From the NCBI GenBank assembly GCA_021613335.1, contig JAJTWR010000051.1:268501-332500 (forward strand): a DNA stretch of 64,000 nt, written 5' to 3'. The notes below the pieces were generated by a model. The model made no database searches. It saw only the letters and a list, made by a program, of their open reading frames with translations, and had not been told where the DNA came from. The position numbers and the translations under genes were made by a program. How positions within the stretch are numbered: position 1 is the first letter of the stretch; each line of letters starts with the position of its first letter. Of the stretch, positions 21,490 to 32,899 are shown piece after piece. The stretch comes from Whitmania pigra. Its lineage: Eukaryota; Annelida; Clitellata; Hirudinida; Haemopidae.

Positions 21490-21560
21490 TTCTCAAGAAT
21501 GTTTCCCTTTAATTTCGTAATGCTTTCCCACGAATGTTTCCCTCTAATTTCGTAAAATAC
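21490..21560. repeat. 33-bp minisatellite, two units
   Basis: Two units of the GAATGTTTCCCTYTAATTTC repeat also seen at 5815, 14125, 24030 and 33105. Confidence 0.78.
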
Positions 21561-21639
21561 AAGACTCCTGTAACCCAACGATAACCAGCGTAACAATTAA
21601 ATTTGAACGCTCATTTAACTACGGCATCACAACACAATA

Positions 21640-21770
21640 CAATGCAGCTTTGCAGGAATTACCGCAAACAATTAACTTGATGACATCGCCAAAAAAAGCA
21701 ATCATCATCAACTTGCGCTATAAAGCAGCATACTCGCGATTAACGAGATTTCAATATCAAAAACCTATTG
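21640..21770 (+). promoter_or_regulatory. Lectin-gene promoter module, copy 3 (shortened)
   Basis: Keeps the ttgcaggaattaccgcaaac start and the cttgcgctataaagcagcat TATA region (21719-21725), but lacks about 40 bp between them, including the CAACGTTG palindrome present in the other copies. Confidence 0.68.
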
Positions 21771-21797
21771 ATTATCTTAAACATGAAATTATACATA

Positions 21798-22581
21798 ATG
21801 CATATATCTTCAGGAAATAACATAAAATCTATTATCTACGCAATCATTCTTATGATCGTGTGGTCTTTATGTTACAGCACGTCAAGCGAAATGACTCTTC
21901 GTCTTCAGAAGGGGTCCTATTCGAATATCATCTGTGCAAAAGTGGTACTCCGATTTATGAAAGATCAGCCAGGTCAGCGATCGAAAAAAAAAATTTAAGA
22001 GTACTCAGCCGTACTTAAAATGTACTTACTAATAAGTACATAAAAAATGTATTTAAAGTACAAGTACTAAGTTCACAATCGTGAAAGGACTTAAGTATTA
22101 CAAAGGCAAATGGATAGAAAAAATGTTTTTTGGTTGCTACGACAAACACGTTCAATAAGTCATTAAATTTGTGTAGGTTTCTAAGCCATTGAGTGCGATG
22201 CTGTCGACATTTTTGTTGGTTTTGTCATTAATGAATCATTAATGTAGCCAGAATATTTCATGATTTAATGGATAGTTGGAATGCAACTTTGCTGTTATAA
22301 AATGTTTATTTTAAATTATTTACTTTTTGATTTTTTGATTTGATTTTCTTAAATCTTCTCCAATAAAATCTAATATTCCTTTTCATGTAATAAAAATTAC
22401 AGGTTGTCCAAATGGATTCAAATATATAATCGAAGGTAATAAGTGCATACAAATAAATAATGGACTTTGGAATTGGTCTGAGGCCAGGACTCATTGCAAT
22501 AAATTGCATCCTCGATCTCATCTTGTTCTTCTAGACGATACACTTGAAGCTCGATTAATCTACCTATACATACAGACTGAA
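21798..22581 (+). pseudogene. PAN + C-type lectin pseudogene, exons 1-2
   Basis: Exon 1 (21798-21984) codes for the signal peptide (IIYAIILMIVWSLCYS) and the first PAN residues, loses one base near 21933 (tcgaatatcatctg for tcgaatatcaatctg), and ends abruptly at an A-rich junction followed by unrelated DNA. Exon 2 (22403-22581) reads CPNGFKYIIEGNKC, LWNWSEARTHC, but is one base short at its donor (GAA|GTTGCT), which would break the phase. Exon 3 is missing: the sequence from ~22600 is LINE RNase H on the opposite strand. Confidence 0.86.
21985..22380. other. Intron remnant with possible hAT end
   Basis: 21990-22070 is rich in AGTACTT/AAGTACA motifs (e.g. atgtacttactaataagtac), similar to hAT subterminal sequence, but I cannot find both ends or a target duplication. 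The rest is plain AT-rich intron. Confidence 0.35.
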
Positions 22582-22599
22582 GTTGCTTACAAGGATGGG

Positions 22600-23220
22600 A
22601 TGGAATGTGTTGTTTCTCTTATTAATCAAATAATAAACCATCCAACGTGGGCAGGAACCCAAACGAGAGTGACCTTTCTGCCGCTCCCCTGGACTTCTGA
22701 AATTAAAAACTGAACATTTGTAATATCAGGAGCATGACTGTTGTCGTCCTTTAGTGCCTCTAGGGCACTAAGCGAGTCACTTAGGACGACAATGTCGAAA
22801 AAATCCTCCTGATATGAGTACTTGACTTATAGTAAACACCAATCAATGGCTGCAAGTTCGATGGAACTAATGTAGCTGTGACTCGACGTTCTTCAGCTGA
22901 TGTTTATGTCCATCTTTGGAATGTAAATCCCAATTCCGGCCATGTTGTCCTCAGTCTTGGAGGCTGCCCTGGAGATCCTCTATTTTCTCCCTTGCCGCCA
23001 ACATCCGCAAAGGGTTGTCGGCTTAGAAGGAGAAGTTCGAGGTGTCGATCACCGGTTTTCTCATTCTCCTAGGAGGGCATCTGAAAGTTTTCTCTTGATG
23101 TCTCCCAGAAGGTTTGCTGGAATGAGAGACTCGACTTTCTTGTGCGGGGGCTCTTTGCCTTTTTGCCTCATTCTGCTATGGAGCCTCCCTTTCCTTGGGA
23201 CCTTAGTTCTGAAGTAAAAT
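22600..23220 (-). pseudogene. LINE RNase H domain (I/Jockey-like), fragment
   Basis: The minus strand reads NMAGIGIYIPKMD near 22940, IVVLSDSLSALEALKD near 22780 (catalytic Asp in the SDS motif) and KVTLVWVPAHVG near 22650 (the WVPxHxG motif). This is the RNase H domain after the reverse transcriptase in I- and Jockey-related LINEs. One frame has a stop near the third block. Upstream sequence (22960-23220 on this strand) is more GC-rich and probably the region between polymerase and RNase H, but is too decayed to assign. It replaced exon 3 of the neighbouring lectin gene. Confidence 0.82.
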
Positions 23221-23337
23221 ATTTATCTTTAACGGACTCATTGTTTGTGGCAAACAACCTGAGGGCATGGCGTGTCATGAGCTTCTTACGACGAAGGTCG
23301 AGGGGTTGGAATATGAAATAAATAATGTTTTATTAAC

Positions 23338-23404
23338 GTCCGTTGCATAGCTAGATGATTAGGCCTGTGCTCCCGCGGCGGGGTTCGAATCCGCGCCGTC
23401 ATCG
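23338..23404 (+). repeat. tRNA-like SINE head (possible)
   Basis: Contains GGGGTTCGAATCC (23380-23392), a good pol III box B, preceded about 35 bp upstream by TAGCTAGATGATTAGG, a weak box A. The acceptor-stem pairing of a functional tRNA is not evident, so I read it as a tRNA-derived SINE fragment or a decayed tRNA pseudogene. Confidence 0.5.
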
Positions 23405-24100
23405 TGAGAGATTTGATTTAATTTAATTACGACAGAACATTTCTTATTTCTACTTGCAAAGTTTATCATGAAGTTTACGAATCTGACAGAAAACTGATGT
23501 AAACTGTACTCTAATTCAAGTATTCTGTCCTAAATAATTTCATTAGCACTCAATAATATATGACTATCGAATGTTTATTTTTATTTTTAAACTTTAGAAG
23601 TTTTTCAATTCTTTCAACACAAAAAAATTAAACATATTAATGCCAAATTTTTTAACGTTCCTTTATTTTTTTTTACGTTTACCGACACTGATTGCGATTT
23701 GCAGGATATAATGCCATTAATAGAAACCTTTCACAATTTTTAAAAATCAATTAATTCAAGTAATTTTCTGAATTCTCCCTTTGTATATAAATGTCATGCA
23801 CTTTATTTTGGCTTTGCTAAAATCAATTTGCAACAAAACATTTATTATTATTGTCGATAAGATAATAATTATTCCATCTAGTTCTATTGTTTTATGTATT
23901 TTCCATTTGTTGGGCATATTTGATTGAACGTATCGAATATGTGCAAAGAAGATTAACCAAATCCATTGCAGCAGTTCGAAACCACCATTATCTCATCCGT
24001 CTCAAACTCCTCGGACTCTTCAACGATGCTTTCAAACGAATGTTTTCCTTGTAATTTCGCAAAGGCTCTCCCACGAATGTTTCCATCTAATAAACGATAA
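23405..24100 (+). repeat. Repeat R1 copy D, LINE tail and minisatellite
   Basis: 23405-23880 matches R1 from its middle part (lacking the first ~450 bp). 23880-24040 matches the LINE tail (ERIEYVQRRLTKSIAAV-like) and 24030-24095 holds minisatellite units. It is the upstream part of the cassette carrying the intact gene at 24347. Confidence 0.75.
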
Positions 24101-24149
24101 GCAACATAACAACTAAAAAGGAACGCTCATTCAAATATTCATAACACAA

Positions 24150-24310
24150 TACAATGCAGGTTTGCAGGAATTACCGCAAACAATGAACTTGAAAGACATC
24201 GTCATGCAACGTTGCCATGTGAAAAAGTAAAGCCATTTAATCAGTCAATATAGCCATCAACTTGCGCTATAAAACAGAATACTCGCGAGTAACGTGATGG
24301 CAATATCAAA
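24150..24310 (+). promoter_or_regulatory. Lectin-gene promoter module, copy 4 (of an intact gene)
   Basis: Full module with catgcaacgttgccatgtga and cttgcgctataaaacagaat. TATAAAA is at 24268-24274, 73 bp before the ATG at 24347, giving a predicted transcription start near 24300. Spacing is the same as at 14384/14463, so the 5' UTR should be about 45-50 nt. Confidence 0.78.
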
Positions 24311-24346
24311 ACCCTCTTGACTAACTTAAATCTGAAATTATACGTA

Positions 24347-25775
24347 ATGCATATATTTTCAGGAAATAACGTAAATTCTATGATCTACTCAATCATTCTT
24401 ATGACAGTGTGGTGGTCTTTATGTTACAGCACGTCAAGCGAAATGACTGTTCGTCTTCAGAGAAAGTCCTATTCGAATGTCAATCTGTGCAAAAGTGGTA
24501 CTCCGATTTATGAAAGATCAGCCAGGTCAGCGATCGAATGTTTCAGATTTTGTCAAATTCAACTTGGAAACAATTGCAAGAGCTTCAGATATATACGAAG
24601 AGAATCAAAATGTGCTCTTTATCAAGATGTCATTCGTTATGACTACAATGAAAGTGTTAATGGAACATGCAAAGGCTACCAGATTATGCCCGGCAAGATC
24701 TTATATTTTTTTATTGAACCGAATATAGATATAGATCAGAGTATGTTTATTTAGATATATATATATATATAGAAATATAACAAAATCTGAATAATTACCT
24801 CAAGATTTATTTCGAAGGGATTGCTATTTAGACAATATTTTATAGTTTGCATTAAGTTCCTGTGATTTCGGTCATCTAAATGCAAGTGTCATTGTATTAT
24901 TAATTAGAATATTCTAATTTTGGTAATTTAGTGGTTGCAGTATACATATTTTGTAATTAATAAATGTAAAAAAAATTAAACAGGTTGTCCAAGTGGATTC
25001 AGATATTTGATCGAAGTTAACAAGTGCGTCCAAATGAAGATTGGAGCTTGGAATTGGTCTGAGGCTAGAACTCAGTGCAATAACTTGCATCCTCTGTCTC
25101 ACCCAATCATTTTGGATTACATGTTGGATGCGGATATGGCTTATCAATATTTCCAAGCCGAAAGTAATTATAAATTATATTTATTTTTTATTTCACACTT
25201 CACGTATTTGATTTATAATAGTGTATTTAACATAACAAAGAAGTATGTAGTATAGGCAGCCCCGTCGACATCACGAACATCGTATGTCTTAAGTGGGGAG
25301 ATGTTGAGAACCCCTAGGAAGTCTTTCAAGTTGAAATTCCTCCATGGTCGTTGCAAGTGAGTTTTATAAAAGGGGAGGGTGTCGTCCCAAAAGCAGATGA
25401 TAGATACGACATTATTCGGAGAAGGGTCCAAAATATTTTTTTTAAAATAAAATCAAAGTAACAAAAGCAACATTATATATATATACCATTATTATAATTC
25501 CAGTTTTGCCTAAGTGTGTCATTGGCCTTTCGATACAATACTATTGGACAGCAGGTATCAGTCCTTACATTAATAGTGTGCGCCAACCATTCCAGTGGAA
25601 TCCATTTCCCGGTTTTGTTCGCAAGTTGAATTCGACAACTCCATGGGCACCTAGCGAACCAAATTCTCGCCTAGATGGAAAGGTTTATTGCATTCATCAA
25701 TCCAATGTAAGGGGCTTGGATGATTACCCATGTGCAACTAAAATTTGCGTTCTCTGTGAAATTGACATGCCATAA
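24347..25775 (+). CDS. Secreted PAN + C-type lectin protein, full reading frame
   Basis: Exons 24347-24692, 24984-25163 and 25504-25775 join to 798 nt (265 aa), both introns in phase 1. I chose the ATG at 24347, conserved in the paralogues; the open frame upstream lacks an ATG. Residues 1-~33 are a signal peptide (SMIYSIILMTVWWSLCYS), ~36-115 a PAN/apple domain with six Cys (LCKSGTP, ECFRFCQI, NNCKSF, KCALYQ, GTCKGY), and ~116-265 a C-type lectin-like domain (CPSGFRYL, NKC, NWSEARTQC, YWTAG, EPN, then GLDDYPC in place of WND, and CVLCEID). The EPN suggests mannose-type sugar contact if calcium is bound. The first intron begins with GC rather than GT (CCG|GCAAG), so splicing relies on a GC-AG intron. 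AATAAA is at 26012. A secreted recognition lectin is inferred. Confidence 0.88.
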
Positions 25776-26100
25776 ATGCCCTTAGAAGGGTATTTTGCAT
25801 TTTAAATAATGTGTAGATGCAGGCAACTTTTAATTTGGAGACATTTTAATAACATCATGACATTGATTATTACTTTTGTCATCTTTCCACCGTTACATTC
25901 AACTGTTACCTTATATTTAAACTGCAAATAATTCTGATCTTGTATCTTGTAGAGACCTAGCGAATATTTCAGGAGTAAATGTTCCGTGTATTTCACCATT
26001 TCGTCATTTCAAATAAATGAATATTGTTGAATAATTTATAACTACACCAAATAATACATTGGTCGATAGTTTTGTGATTGTCCAAATTGGGTTTATTGGG
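25776..26100 (+). other. 3' flank of the intact lectin gene
   Basis: Matches 16131-16450; the polyadenylation signal AATAAA is at 26012-26017, about 240 nt after the stop. Confidence 0.65.
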
Positions 26101-26880
26101 TTAAAATATTTTTTAGAGAATAAATAAGATATTTTATTTATTTAGGCGCGGAAGATGATAAAATAAAGAAATGCATTAATTTAAAAGTTGACAAATTGTT
26201 GACAAAAGTTGATTTAATCTAGTTTTTATGAATAGGTTATTATAAGTGACTTGTCAGACCATTAGTGAATGCCGCACCATGCTTGAGCATTCGTGATGCT
26301 ATTCACAACATATCGGAATAATTTAATTAATGAAATAATTTTTATTGACCAATTTTCTTGGTTTTTTAATGATGTTATGAATCAAAATCTTTAAAACAAA
26401 GAAAAACGATTAATTATTTGAAATCACAAGAGAGCTTTTATCAGTCTTTTATTTTATTTTATTTATTTTTTTTTTCTGAGTTGGATGTTCTTAGAACACG
26501 CGACTAAAAAGAACATGCTCGGCAGTAGTGATCAATAGATGGCACTTTTTGAGTTAATTGGTGAGATTATATTTGTAAAATTATATTAGCTTGCTTTAGA
26601 GCAATGTCATCAAAATACATAACCTATGTGTCATTTGTACACTACATTATATAATTTACAATTTTTTAATTTGTGACCCTATTATATTTTGGCGTTAACA
26701 AATAAAATTGATGCCTGGTTTTTAGTTGTCTCTCTAACTGCTTATCCAGATGTATAACATAGGTTGAGTTTTTTTTTAATTTAGAAACTTTTGCTTTATT
26801 AAAAATGTATGCTTAGCAGAACATCTTTTTAAAAACATTATACATTATTAAATATAACTGATTCAACGGAGCTAAACAGA
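26101..26880. other. Unassigned intergenic DNA
   Basis: AT-rich, with a TTTTATTTTATTTTATTTA run near 26447-26470. No frames or repeats recognised. Confidence 0.4.
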
Positions 26881-26884
26881 GGTT

Positions 26885-27065
26885 AACACAAACTATGAAC
26901 TTGAAGACATTGTCATGCAACGTTGCCTCGGCGGCAATTCAAGGCCATTTGAAAATACATCTCAATATTGCCAGTATCCACGTTGAGCTCTAAAAATAGA
27001 ATACTCGCGATACTGATATCAAAATCCTGAAATTGTATTAAATTCAATATCATACCTAATGCATA
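26885..27065 (+). promoter_or_regulatory. Orphan lectin-gene promoter module
   Basis: A decayed copy of the module (gtcatgcaacgttgcct, then gagctctaaaaatagaatactcgcga where the others have gctataaaacagaatactcgcga), followed by taatgcatatt where the start codon lies in other copies. No exon follows; only the last bases of exon 3 appear at 27403. Confidence 0.65.
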
Positions 27066-27402
27066 TTAATTAAATTGAGTAGGTTATATTTATAAAATTA
27101 CATTATCATGATTTAAAGCAAGACATAACCTTTGGGACGCTCGTAGTACATGCATTTATTTAATATGTGACCCTCCCTATTATATATTATCGTTGTCAAT
27201 AAAAACTGATTACTGGTTCTTAGCAATCTCTCTCTAACGGCTTATTCAGGTTCATAACAAAGCTTGAGGTTTTTTGTTACATTAAGAAGGTTGAAAATGG
27301 AAATATGTAAGAACCTAATTCTTATTCACTTTCTTTTGATAATTGTGTTCATTTTAAATACGTGACTGATTAAACGATTGTGATTGCTGGATATAGATGT
27401 GT

Positions 27403-27429
27403 GTTCTCTGTGAGATTGATATGTCTTGA
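27403..27429 (+). pseudogene. Last codons of C-type lectin exon 3
   Basis: tgtgttctctgtgagattgat followed by atgtcttga reads CVLCEIDMS and stop, matching the CVLCEIDMP end of the gene at 24347. Together with the orphan promoter at 26885 it marks a gene from which nearly everything between was deleted. Confidence 0.7.
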
Positions 27430-28250
27430 TTTTTGTTATTATTATGACAAGCTTCAATTAGATTTGCTTAAAATGAACTCGAGTTCTGTAGCTTCTAATA
27501 GATTTATATCTTTTGTGACAATTCGTTTTGTTTAATTACTAATTGACATTGACAATGATAAATTGTAATTGGACTTAAATATCAATATTATTCAGAATAT
27601 TTAAGCATCTGAAAGGAGAATCGTAAGCAATGTAGTTCCGCTAGCCATACCTGTATTTAGGGGGAGGGTTTACGGATTCAAACCCCCTGAAATATTACAA
27701 AAAGATTTTAATTGTAAATATTATTGATTTATATAAAATCATTAAATCATTAAATCTTAGAACCATTTTTATTTGTTATTGTTATTCTTAATATTTTTAT
27801 TATTTTATTTTGATTTAAGTTTGATTTTTGAAAATAACATTTCCCCGAAATCATTTTCTGGCTTCAGGCCTGCCGCTAGTATATGATCTTTAATGCTAAT
27901 GAACGTTGAAACAGCCAGCTAAACATAATTATAAATCGATTAAATCTCAGAGTTATGTTATTCAGCGAATTTATATTTTCAAATCTTATTTTTTAAAAAG
28001 AAAAAAGAAAAGAAAAAAATTGTCTATGACAAGAAAGCCGTTATTTCTTCCTAAAAATGTTTGATTGAATGCTATCAGGACATGCGAATAAAAGAATCAC
28101 GCTCTTTAGTAGCAAAAGATAAATTGAATTTTTAATTATTCGAGATTTCTGACTTGCAATGACGCATGCTGCGACATAAAGGAACGTTTTTTTGGTCACA
28201 ATCCTTCGGAAGACATTATTCTTTATTGAATAAAAGCAATAGAATGCAGC
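27430..28250. other. Unassigned intergenic DNA
   Basis: No gene seen. A minus-strand frame at 28041-28316 overlaps the next promoter module and has no family resemblance, so it is not listed as a gene. Confidence 0.4.
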
Positions 28251-28254
28251 AAAA

Positions 28255-28375
28255 CAAGAATTACCACAAACAAAGGACTGAAAAACGTTTTCATGACAGT
28301 ACATGGATGTTGTCAATCTCCATCTAAAGATTTATAAGAATACTCGCGGTAGCACGATGATCCACATTAAAGCCG
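28255..28375 (+). promoter_or_regulatory. Lectin-gene promoter module, divergent copy
   Basis: Aligned with the others (gaattaccacaaacaaaggac ... gatttataagaatactcgcggtagcacgatg), with TTATAA at 28331 in the TATA position, 90 bp before the ATG at 28423. Confidence 0.6.
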
Positions 28376-28422
28376 AATACATTTTCACGTATCTGAAATA
28401 ATTAAAGAGTTAATGAGAGAAA

Positions 28423-28741
28423 ATGATTAATAATGTAAAATCAATGACCTATTTAATTATCCTGATATATTTGTTCTGCAGCATTTCAAACGAAATTTCT
28501 GTTCGTCTTCAGAAGTCCTATTCGAAAATCAGTCTGTGCAAAAGCAGTACTCCGATTTATGAAAGATCAGCCAGGTCAGCCATCGAATGCTTCAAGATTT
28601 GTCAAATTCTGCTTGGAAACAATTGCTAGAGTTTCAAATATCGATGGATGGAAAAGAGTTGTTCTCTTTACAAAGATGTCATTCATTATGATTACAATGA
28701 AAATGTCATTGGAACATGCAAAGGTTACCAGATTATGCCTG
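28423..28741 (+). pseudogene. PAN exon 1 with a nonsense codon
   Basis: 319 nt with signal peptide (MTYLIILIYLFCSISNEI), PAN start (LCKSSTPIYERSARSAIECF) and PAN end (CSLYKDVIHYDYNENV). A TAG at 28627-28629 replaces the Lys codon that follows NNC in the paralogues. The exon ends at a GTGAG donor in the usual phase 1. No exon 2 or 3 follows before repeats take over, so this is an orphan exon. The 3' half equals the fragment at 5964-6072. Confidence 0.87.
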
Positions 28742-29340
28742 GTGAGATCATATTTTAATTTTTATCATTTATCCGAATAAAACATATAAGAAATACAATA
28801 TCAGAAAAAAGTAAATCAAGGGCTATCTCTAAGGAATTGACAGCACGTTGTTTGCTCAACCTTTGAGATTTTAAAATAAGTTAATATCTAACAACATTTT
28901 GATTGTTTCAATAAAGGATCATTGAAATATTGATTATGGACTACATCGTCGATAATTTAAAGAAGTTGAAAGAAATGGAAAATAAGTAGTTTTTTTATAC
29001 CGTGTCACGGTTGATGGGAACACCCATATCATATGGGCCATGTGGATAGTTTCTCCAACCTTAGTTTCCCATGATATGTAGATTTGCGCTAGGAACGCCC
29101 CCAGCAAATTGTAACTGGAGTTATGCCGGGGAATGCCGTAAATAATGTACAAAAAAATTAAACACTTTTTTAAAATGCGAACATCTATTCCGTCGAATGT
29201 CTAATCCAAGTTAACTTAAAGTCTCTCATTTGGAATAAAATCGTTAGGTTTTAGTTGTGGAAGTTCCTGCGAGCGGCTGTTATTTGAACTTCTACTAGAG
29301 ACAAAGGTAATAATCACTCGTCTACCGACGGCTAGTATTA
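28742..29340 (+). repeat. Duplicated intron/flank, paired with 6073-7000
   Basis: Collinear with 6073-7000 but lacking the solo LTR, so it gives the pre-insertion sequence at 29078-29100. It also contains a short local rearrangement near 29010-29080. Confidence 0.85.
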
Positions 29341-29610
29341 ATAATTCATAATTTCAATGCTTTCAAAATAATTATACTGAAGAAAGATTCTGAATGCAGT
29401 TTAGAACTCCTTTTCACTATCACTTAGTCTGGCAGGTGGGCTTAAATGCAGTCTGGATTTGCCAAGGCTGCCAGCTCGTTAGGGCACACTTTAAAGACGG
29501 AAAGAATTATCCGAGATACGTTTCTTCTTCGTGCACTCTTTGTCAATCTCTGCCTTCTCGGATTTAGGAACGTCAACTTGTTCCATGGCGGCAAACCCGC
29601 CTACTCCTAC
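29341..29610. other. Unassigned stretch before a microsatellite
   Basis: 29440-29600 is less AT-rich and its minus strand reads lysine-rich peptide (KSEKAEIDKE). It may be part of another element, but I cannot name it. Confidence 0.35.
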
Positions 29611-29909
<299 letters not shown>

Positions 29910-30604
29910 GTTAATTTACAAGCAATGTACATGGAAAATCAAAATTCAAACAAAAGTTAACTCAAGCAAGCCAATAATTCTAGTGTCGTAGTCCAATATA
30001 AACGAACATATGACAAATATAACCAAAGCAACTGTACAAGCAATTATATACAAAAAGGTTATTCAACAAAATTAGATTAGTCTCAGTCAAGGACTTTTCT
30101 TAAGAGCAATTTTCTGAGTTTCAATAGGCGATGGGTTACCAGGGATGCAATTCAGGTAATCTTTAAATTTTTTTGATATTGTTCCGAGCGCACCTATAAC
30201 CACTGGTATCATCTGAGCCCTCACCCCCACCTTTCTAAATGTAAGTCTTTGTATTTAGTCAATTTTTCCACTTCCTTTTGGGCCACATTGGAATCATCTG
30301 GCACAGCAACATCAATTATCAAGCATGTTCTTTTATTTTTGTCATAATAGATGAGATCTGGCCTGTTTGCAGGTTTTGTCCTATCTGTAATTACTTCACC
30401 ATAAAAATATGTACGTGTAATGTTTCCGTTTATTTCAATATATAACTGACTAAACACAATAACAATAACAGCTAATCAAGACAGTCGAAACCACAAGACC
30501 GAGCGACCATCGGTGGTCTGAACTAAAGATGGCGTCGACATAGACAAGCATAACAAAAAATCTTTAATAGAACTCAAAATATAAAAATGGACTTGTCACA
30601 GTAC
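29910..30604 (-). mobile_element. 5'-truncated LINE with restriction-like C-terminal domain
   Basis: Minus strand. 30457-30243 reads VITDRTKPANRPDLIYYDKN and TCLIIDVAVPDDSN, resembling PD-(D/E)XK folds of RLE-type LINEs (R2/NeSL-like) and the conserved IDVAVP block common in animal LINE polyproteins. After a frameshift near 30235 it reads AQMIPVVIGALGTISKKFKD, LNCIPGN and a stop at 30087-30089. A 3' UTR and the (AAT)n tail follow. 30417-30604 lies between two GTACGTG repeats and is absent from the paralogous stretch at 8117. Confidence 0.8.
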
Positions 30605-31135
30605 GTGGTTGTGTAATTCTGCAACTGCTCGATAAGAATTTTTGTTAATGGTCACTATATTCCCACGATTCATAACACATTATTTTTATTAAAATATTAT
30701 TTTAAGAAATAAATGTTTTACATCTAATAGATTTGGCTGCATTTCATTTTCAGTATTACCGACGGCAATAACCCCGAGAGAAATTATGAGTCAAATTTAT
30801 TAAAAAACTAATATCTAATAACTTGACTTAACTTTGACTTCACTGTCAATAAGGTTCAGTCTAACTCGAATAAGTGAAAATTTAATCAAAATAAATAAAT
30901 ACAAAAACTACGAAATGGATCCTTTTGATGATAGATTTTGAGATAACTTGTGACACTAAGCCACTTAATTAATTTCCATTTTGCCATAATATCAAACGTC
31001 AAAGTATTTGTTATTAATGTTGTTATTATTGCAGGTAATTCAATCATAAGTTGAAAAACTATTCTTTTTAAAGTCACATTTTGGCTCATGTTAAATTTAA
31101 AAAATTTTTAAAACCAGATTTTTGAAAAAAAAATA
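30605..31135 (+). repeat. Segmental duplication, paired with 8109-9180
   Basis: Collinear with 8109-9180 but with only one copy of the cttcactgtcaataaggttc block and no lectin exon. The intron end (tttttaaaaccag) is still present at 31105-31117. Confidence 0.8.
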
Positions 31136-31149
31136 GCCGAGCAGCAACG

Positions 31150-31395
31150 TTTGAATGCTGTATGGCTATGATAATGATCCACACAAATTGACAAAGGCAT
31201 TTTTCCAGAGCAGAAATTTGAAAGTTATGAGTTGGTCAGCTTGTTCCCCTGACTTAAATCCTATAGAAAATGTCTGGGAATGTTGTCAAGACTTGTTTAC
31301 AACAATGGAAGGCAGTTTCACTCAAAATCTGACATGGAAAACGCCTTTGGGAGTGTTTGGAAAGAACTGGACAAAAAATTTCTAAAATTTCACTC
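31150..31395 (+). pseudogene. Tc1 transposase C-terminal fragment
   Basis: Reads KLTKAFFQSRNLKVMSWSAC, SPDLNPIENVWE, with the third catalytic Glu, then a frameshift (a G is lost after gtctggga). It shares the 9190-9440 deletion before the second catalytic Asp. Confidence 0.88.
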
Positions 31396-31424
31396 GATTT
31401 CGCAACTTTATTTTAATTGAAATT

Positions 31425-32530
31425 AAGGAAACTTGCAGAAACTGATGAAATGCAAAAATGCAAAATTTTACATACTATGTATAATGCCTATTGTTTCTTT
31501 AAATACTTTTAATTTGTTAACCCTACTGTTAAGTTTTGGATCACATTGATAGAGGAAGAAGCGTTTCGTTTCGTTAAGACTGACCTTTGAGTTATATCGA
31601 TCTGGTTCATTTTGTGGCTTCTACGTTTGTGTTTAATGTTTTTTTGTTAAATACAATTTATCCAAATTAATAAATAAAAAAATTATGGAGTGATTTATTT
31701 CACTTAAAAATAAATAATTATTATTTGATATTTTTCATTGTATTGAAGAATTTACAAAAAATTTAATTTAATTACGACAGAACATGTCTTATTTCTATTA
31801 GCAAAGTTAATCCCGAAGTTACGAATCTGACATAAAAATAATGAAAACTGTTCTCTAATTAAAGTATTGTGTCCTAAATAATTTCATAATCCATGTTCCC
31901 AGTTGAAATCGACAATTCCATGAGGACCCAGCGAAACAAATTTTTTTCCAGATGGAAATGTTTATTTCATTCATCAAACCAACGTAATGGGCTTGGAAGA
32001 TTACTTATTTGTAACTAAAATTGTTCTCTAATTAAAGTATTGTGTCCTAAATAATTTCATTAGCACTAACAATAATCTATGACTATCGAATGTTTATTTT
32101 TTTGTTTTTCAACTTAAGAAGTTTTTCAATTCTTTCAACATAAAAAAAATTAAACATATTAATGCCAAAATTTTGTAACATTATTCTCAGTTCCTTTATA
32201 TTGTTGTTTTGTGAAATATGCTTACCAACCGCGATTGCAATTTTGCAGGATATAATGCCATTAATTTAGTCCTTTCAGCATTTTAAAAAAACAAATTCAA
32301 GTTATTTTCTGAATTTTCCCTTTGTATATGTCTTGTATATATATATCTATATTGTATATATAATATATGTATATTTGTATTTGTATATGCAATTTTTTAG
32401 GCTATGCTAAAATCAATTTGCAACAAATCATTTATTGACTCGTTGTAGATAGTAATTATTCTATTTATTTTATCTGCTTATCATTTGTTAATATTTTAAA
32501 TCATCTCTTAAAATTGTTTTATTTTGTTAA
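31425..32530 (+). repeat. Repeat R1, copy E, with captured lectin exon
   Basis: Closest to copy B (9468-10515), including the captured exon 3 fragment at 31893-32012 between two copies of the ttctctaattaaagtattgt block. It differs by an AT-rich run near 32335-32390 (atatatatctatattgtata). Confidence 0.8.
31893..32012 (+). pseudogene. C-type lectin exon 3 fragment inside repeat R1
   Basis: Same fragment as 9930-10060 (gttgaaatcgacaattccat, ccagatgga, tttcattcatcaaaccaacg), further decayed at its 5' end. Confidence 0.8.
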
Positions 32531-32860
32531 AAATTGCGAGGGTCATGTTTGAGTTTGCGCTGATCAGCATTTCAGTTGTTTCAAACCATCTAGTTCTATT
32601 GTTTTATGTATTTTTCATTTGTTGGGTATATTTGGTTGAACATATCGAATATGTGCAGAGAAGATTTAACAAATCCATTCCAGCAGTTCAAACAACCAAT
32701 ATCTCATAGACGCAACAAAATTCTCATTTATTAATCGTGTTATAAAAATCTGGAACTTGATCCCCGAAGAGAGGTCAGCAGGTACGTTTTCACTTTTTAA
32801 AAGTTTAGTTTCGCATGCCGACTTCAATCGCTTATTAATTGTTGTTCACTGAAATTCGAG
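32530..32860 (+). pseudogene. LINE reverse-transcriptase tail, shortened
   Basis: Reads FFICWVYLVEHIEYVQRRFN then KSIPAVQTTN, and jumps by deletion to NRVIKIWNLIPEERSAGTF near 32735, the final conserved block of CR1/Jockey-like polymerases. About 500 bp present at 21100-21290 is missing. Confidence 0.8.
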
Positions 32861-32899
32861 AAAATCGATGATTTGCTCGACTACTTTATTTCGTTTGAT

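Noticed and set aside
22730..22815. Hairpin-forming regulatory element (inverted TCAGGAG / CTCCTGA and CGTCCT / AGGACG)
   Set aside because: The sequence is explained as coding DNA of a LINE RNase H domain on the minus strand; the pairing is short and probably incidental.
23338..23404. A functional tRNA gene
   Set aside because: Box B is good, but the acceptor stem and cloverleaf pairing are not evident and box A is poor.
28041..28316. 91-codon minus-strand ORF
   Set aside because: Overlaps the antisense of a duplicated promoter module and is not conserved in the other copies.
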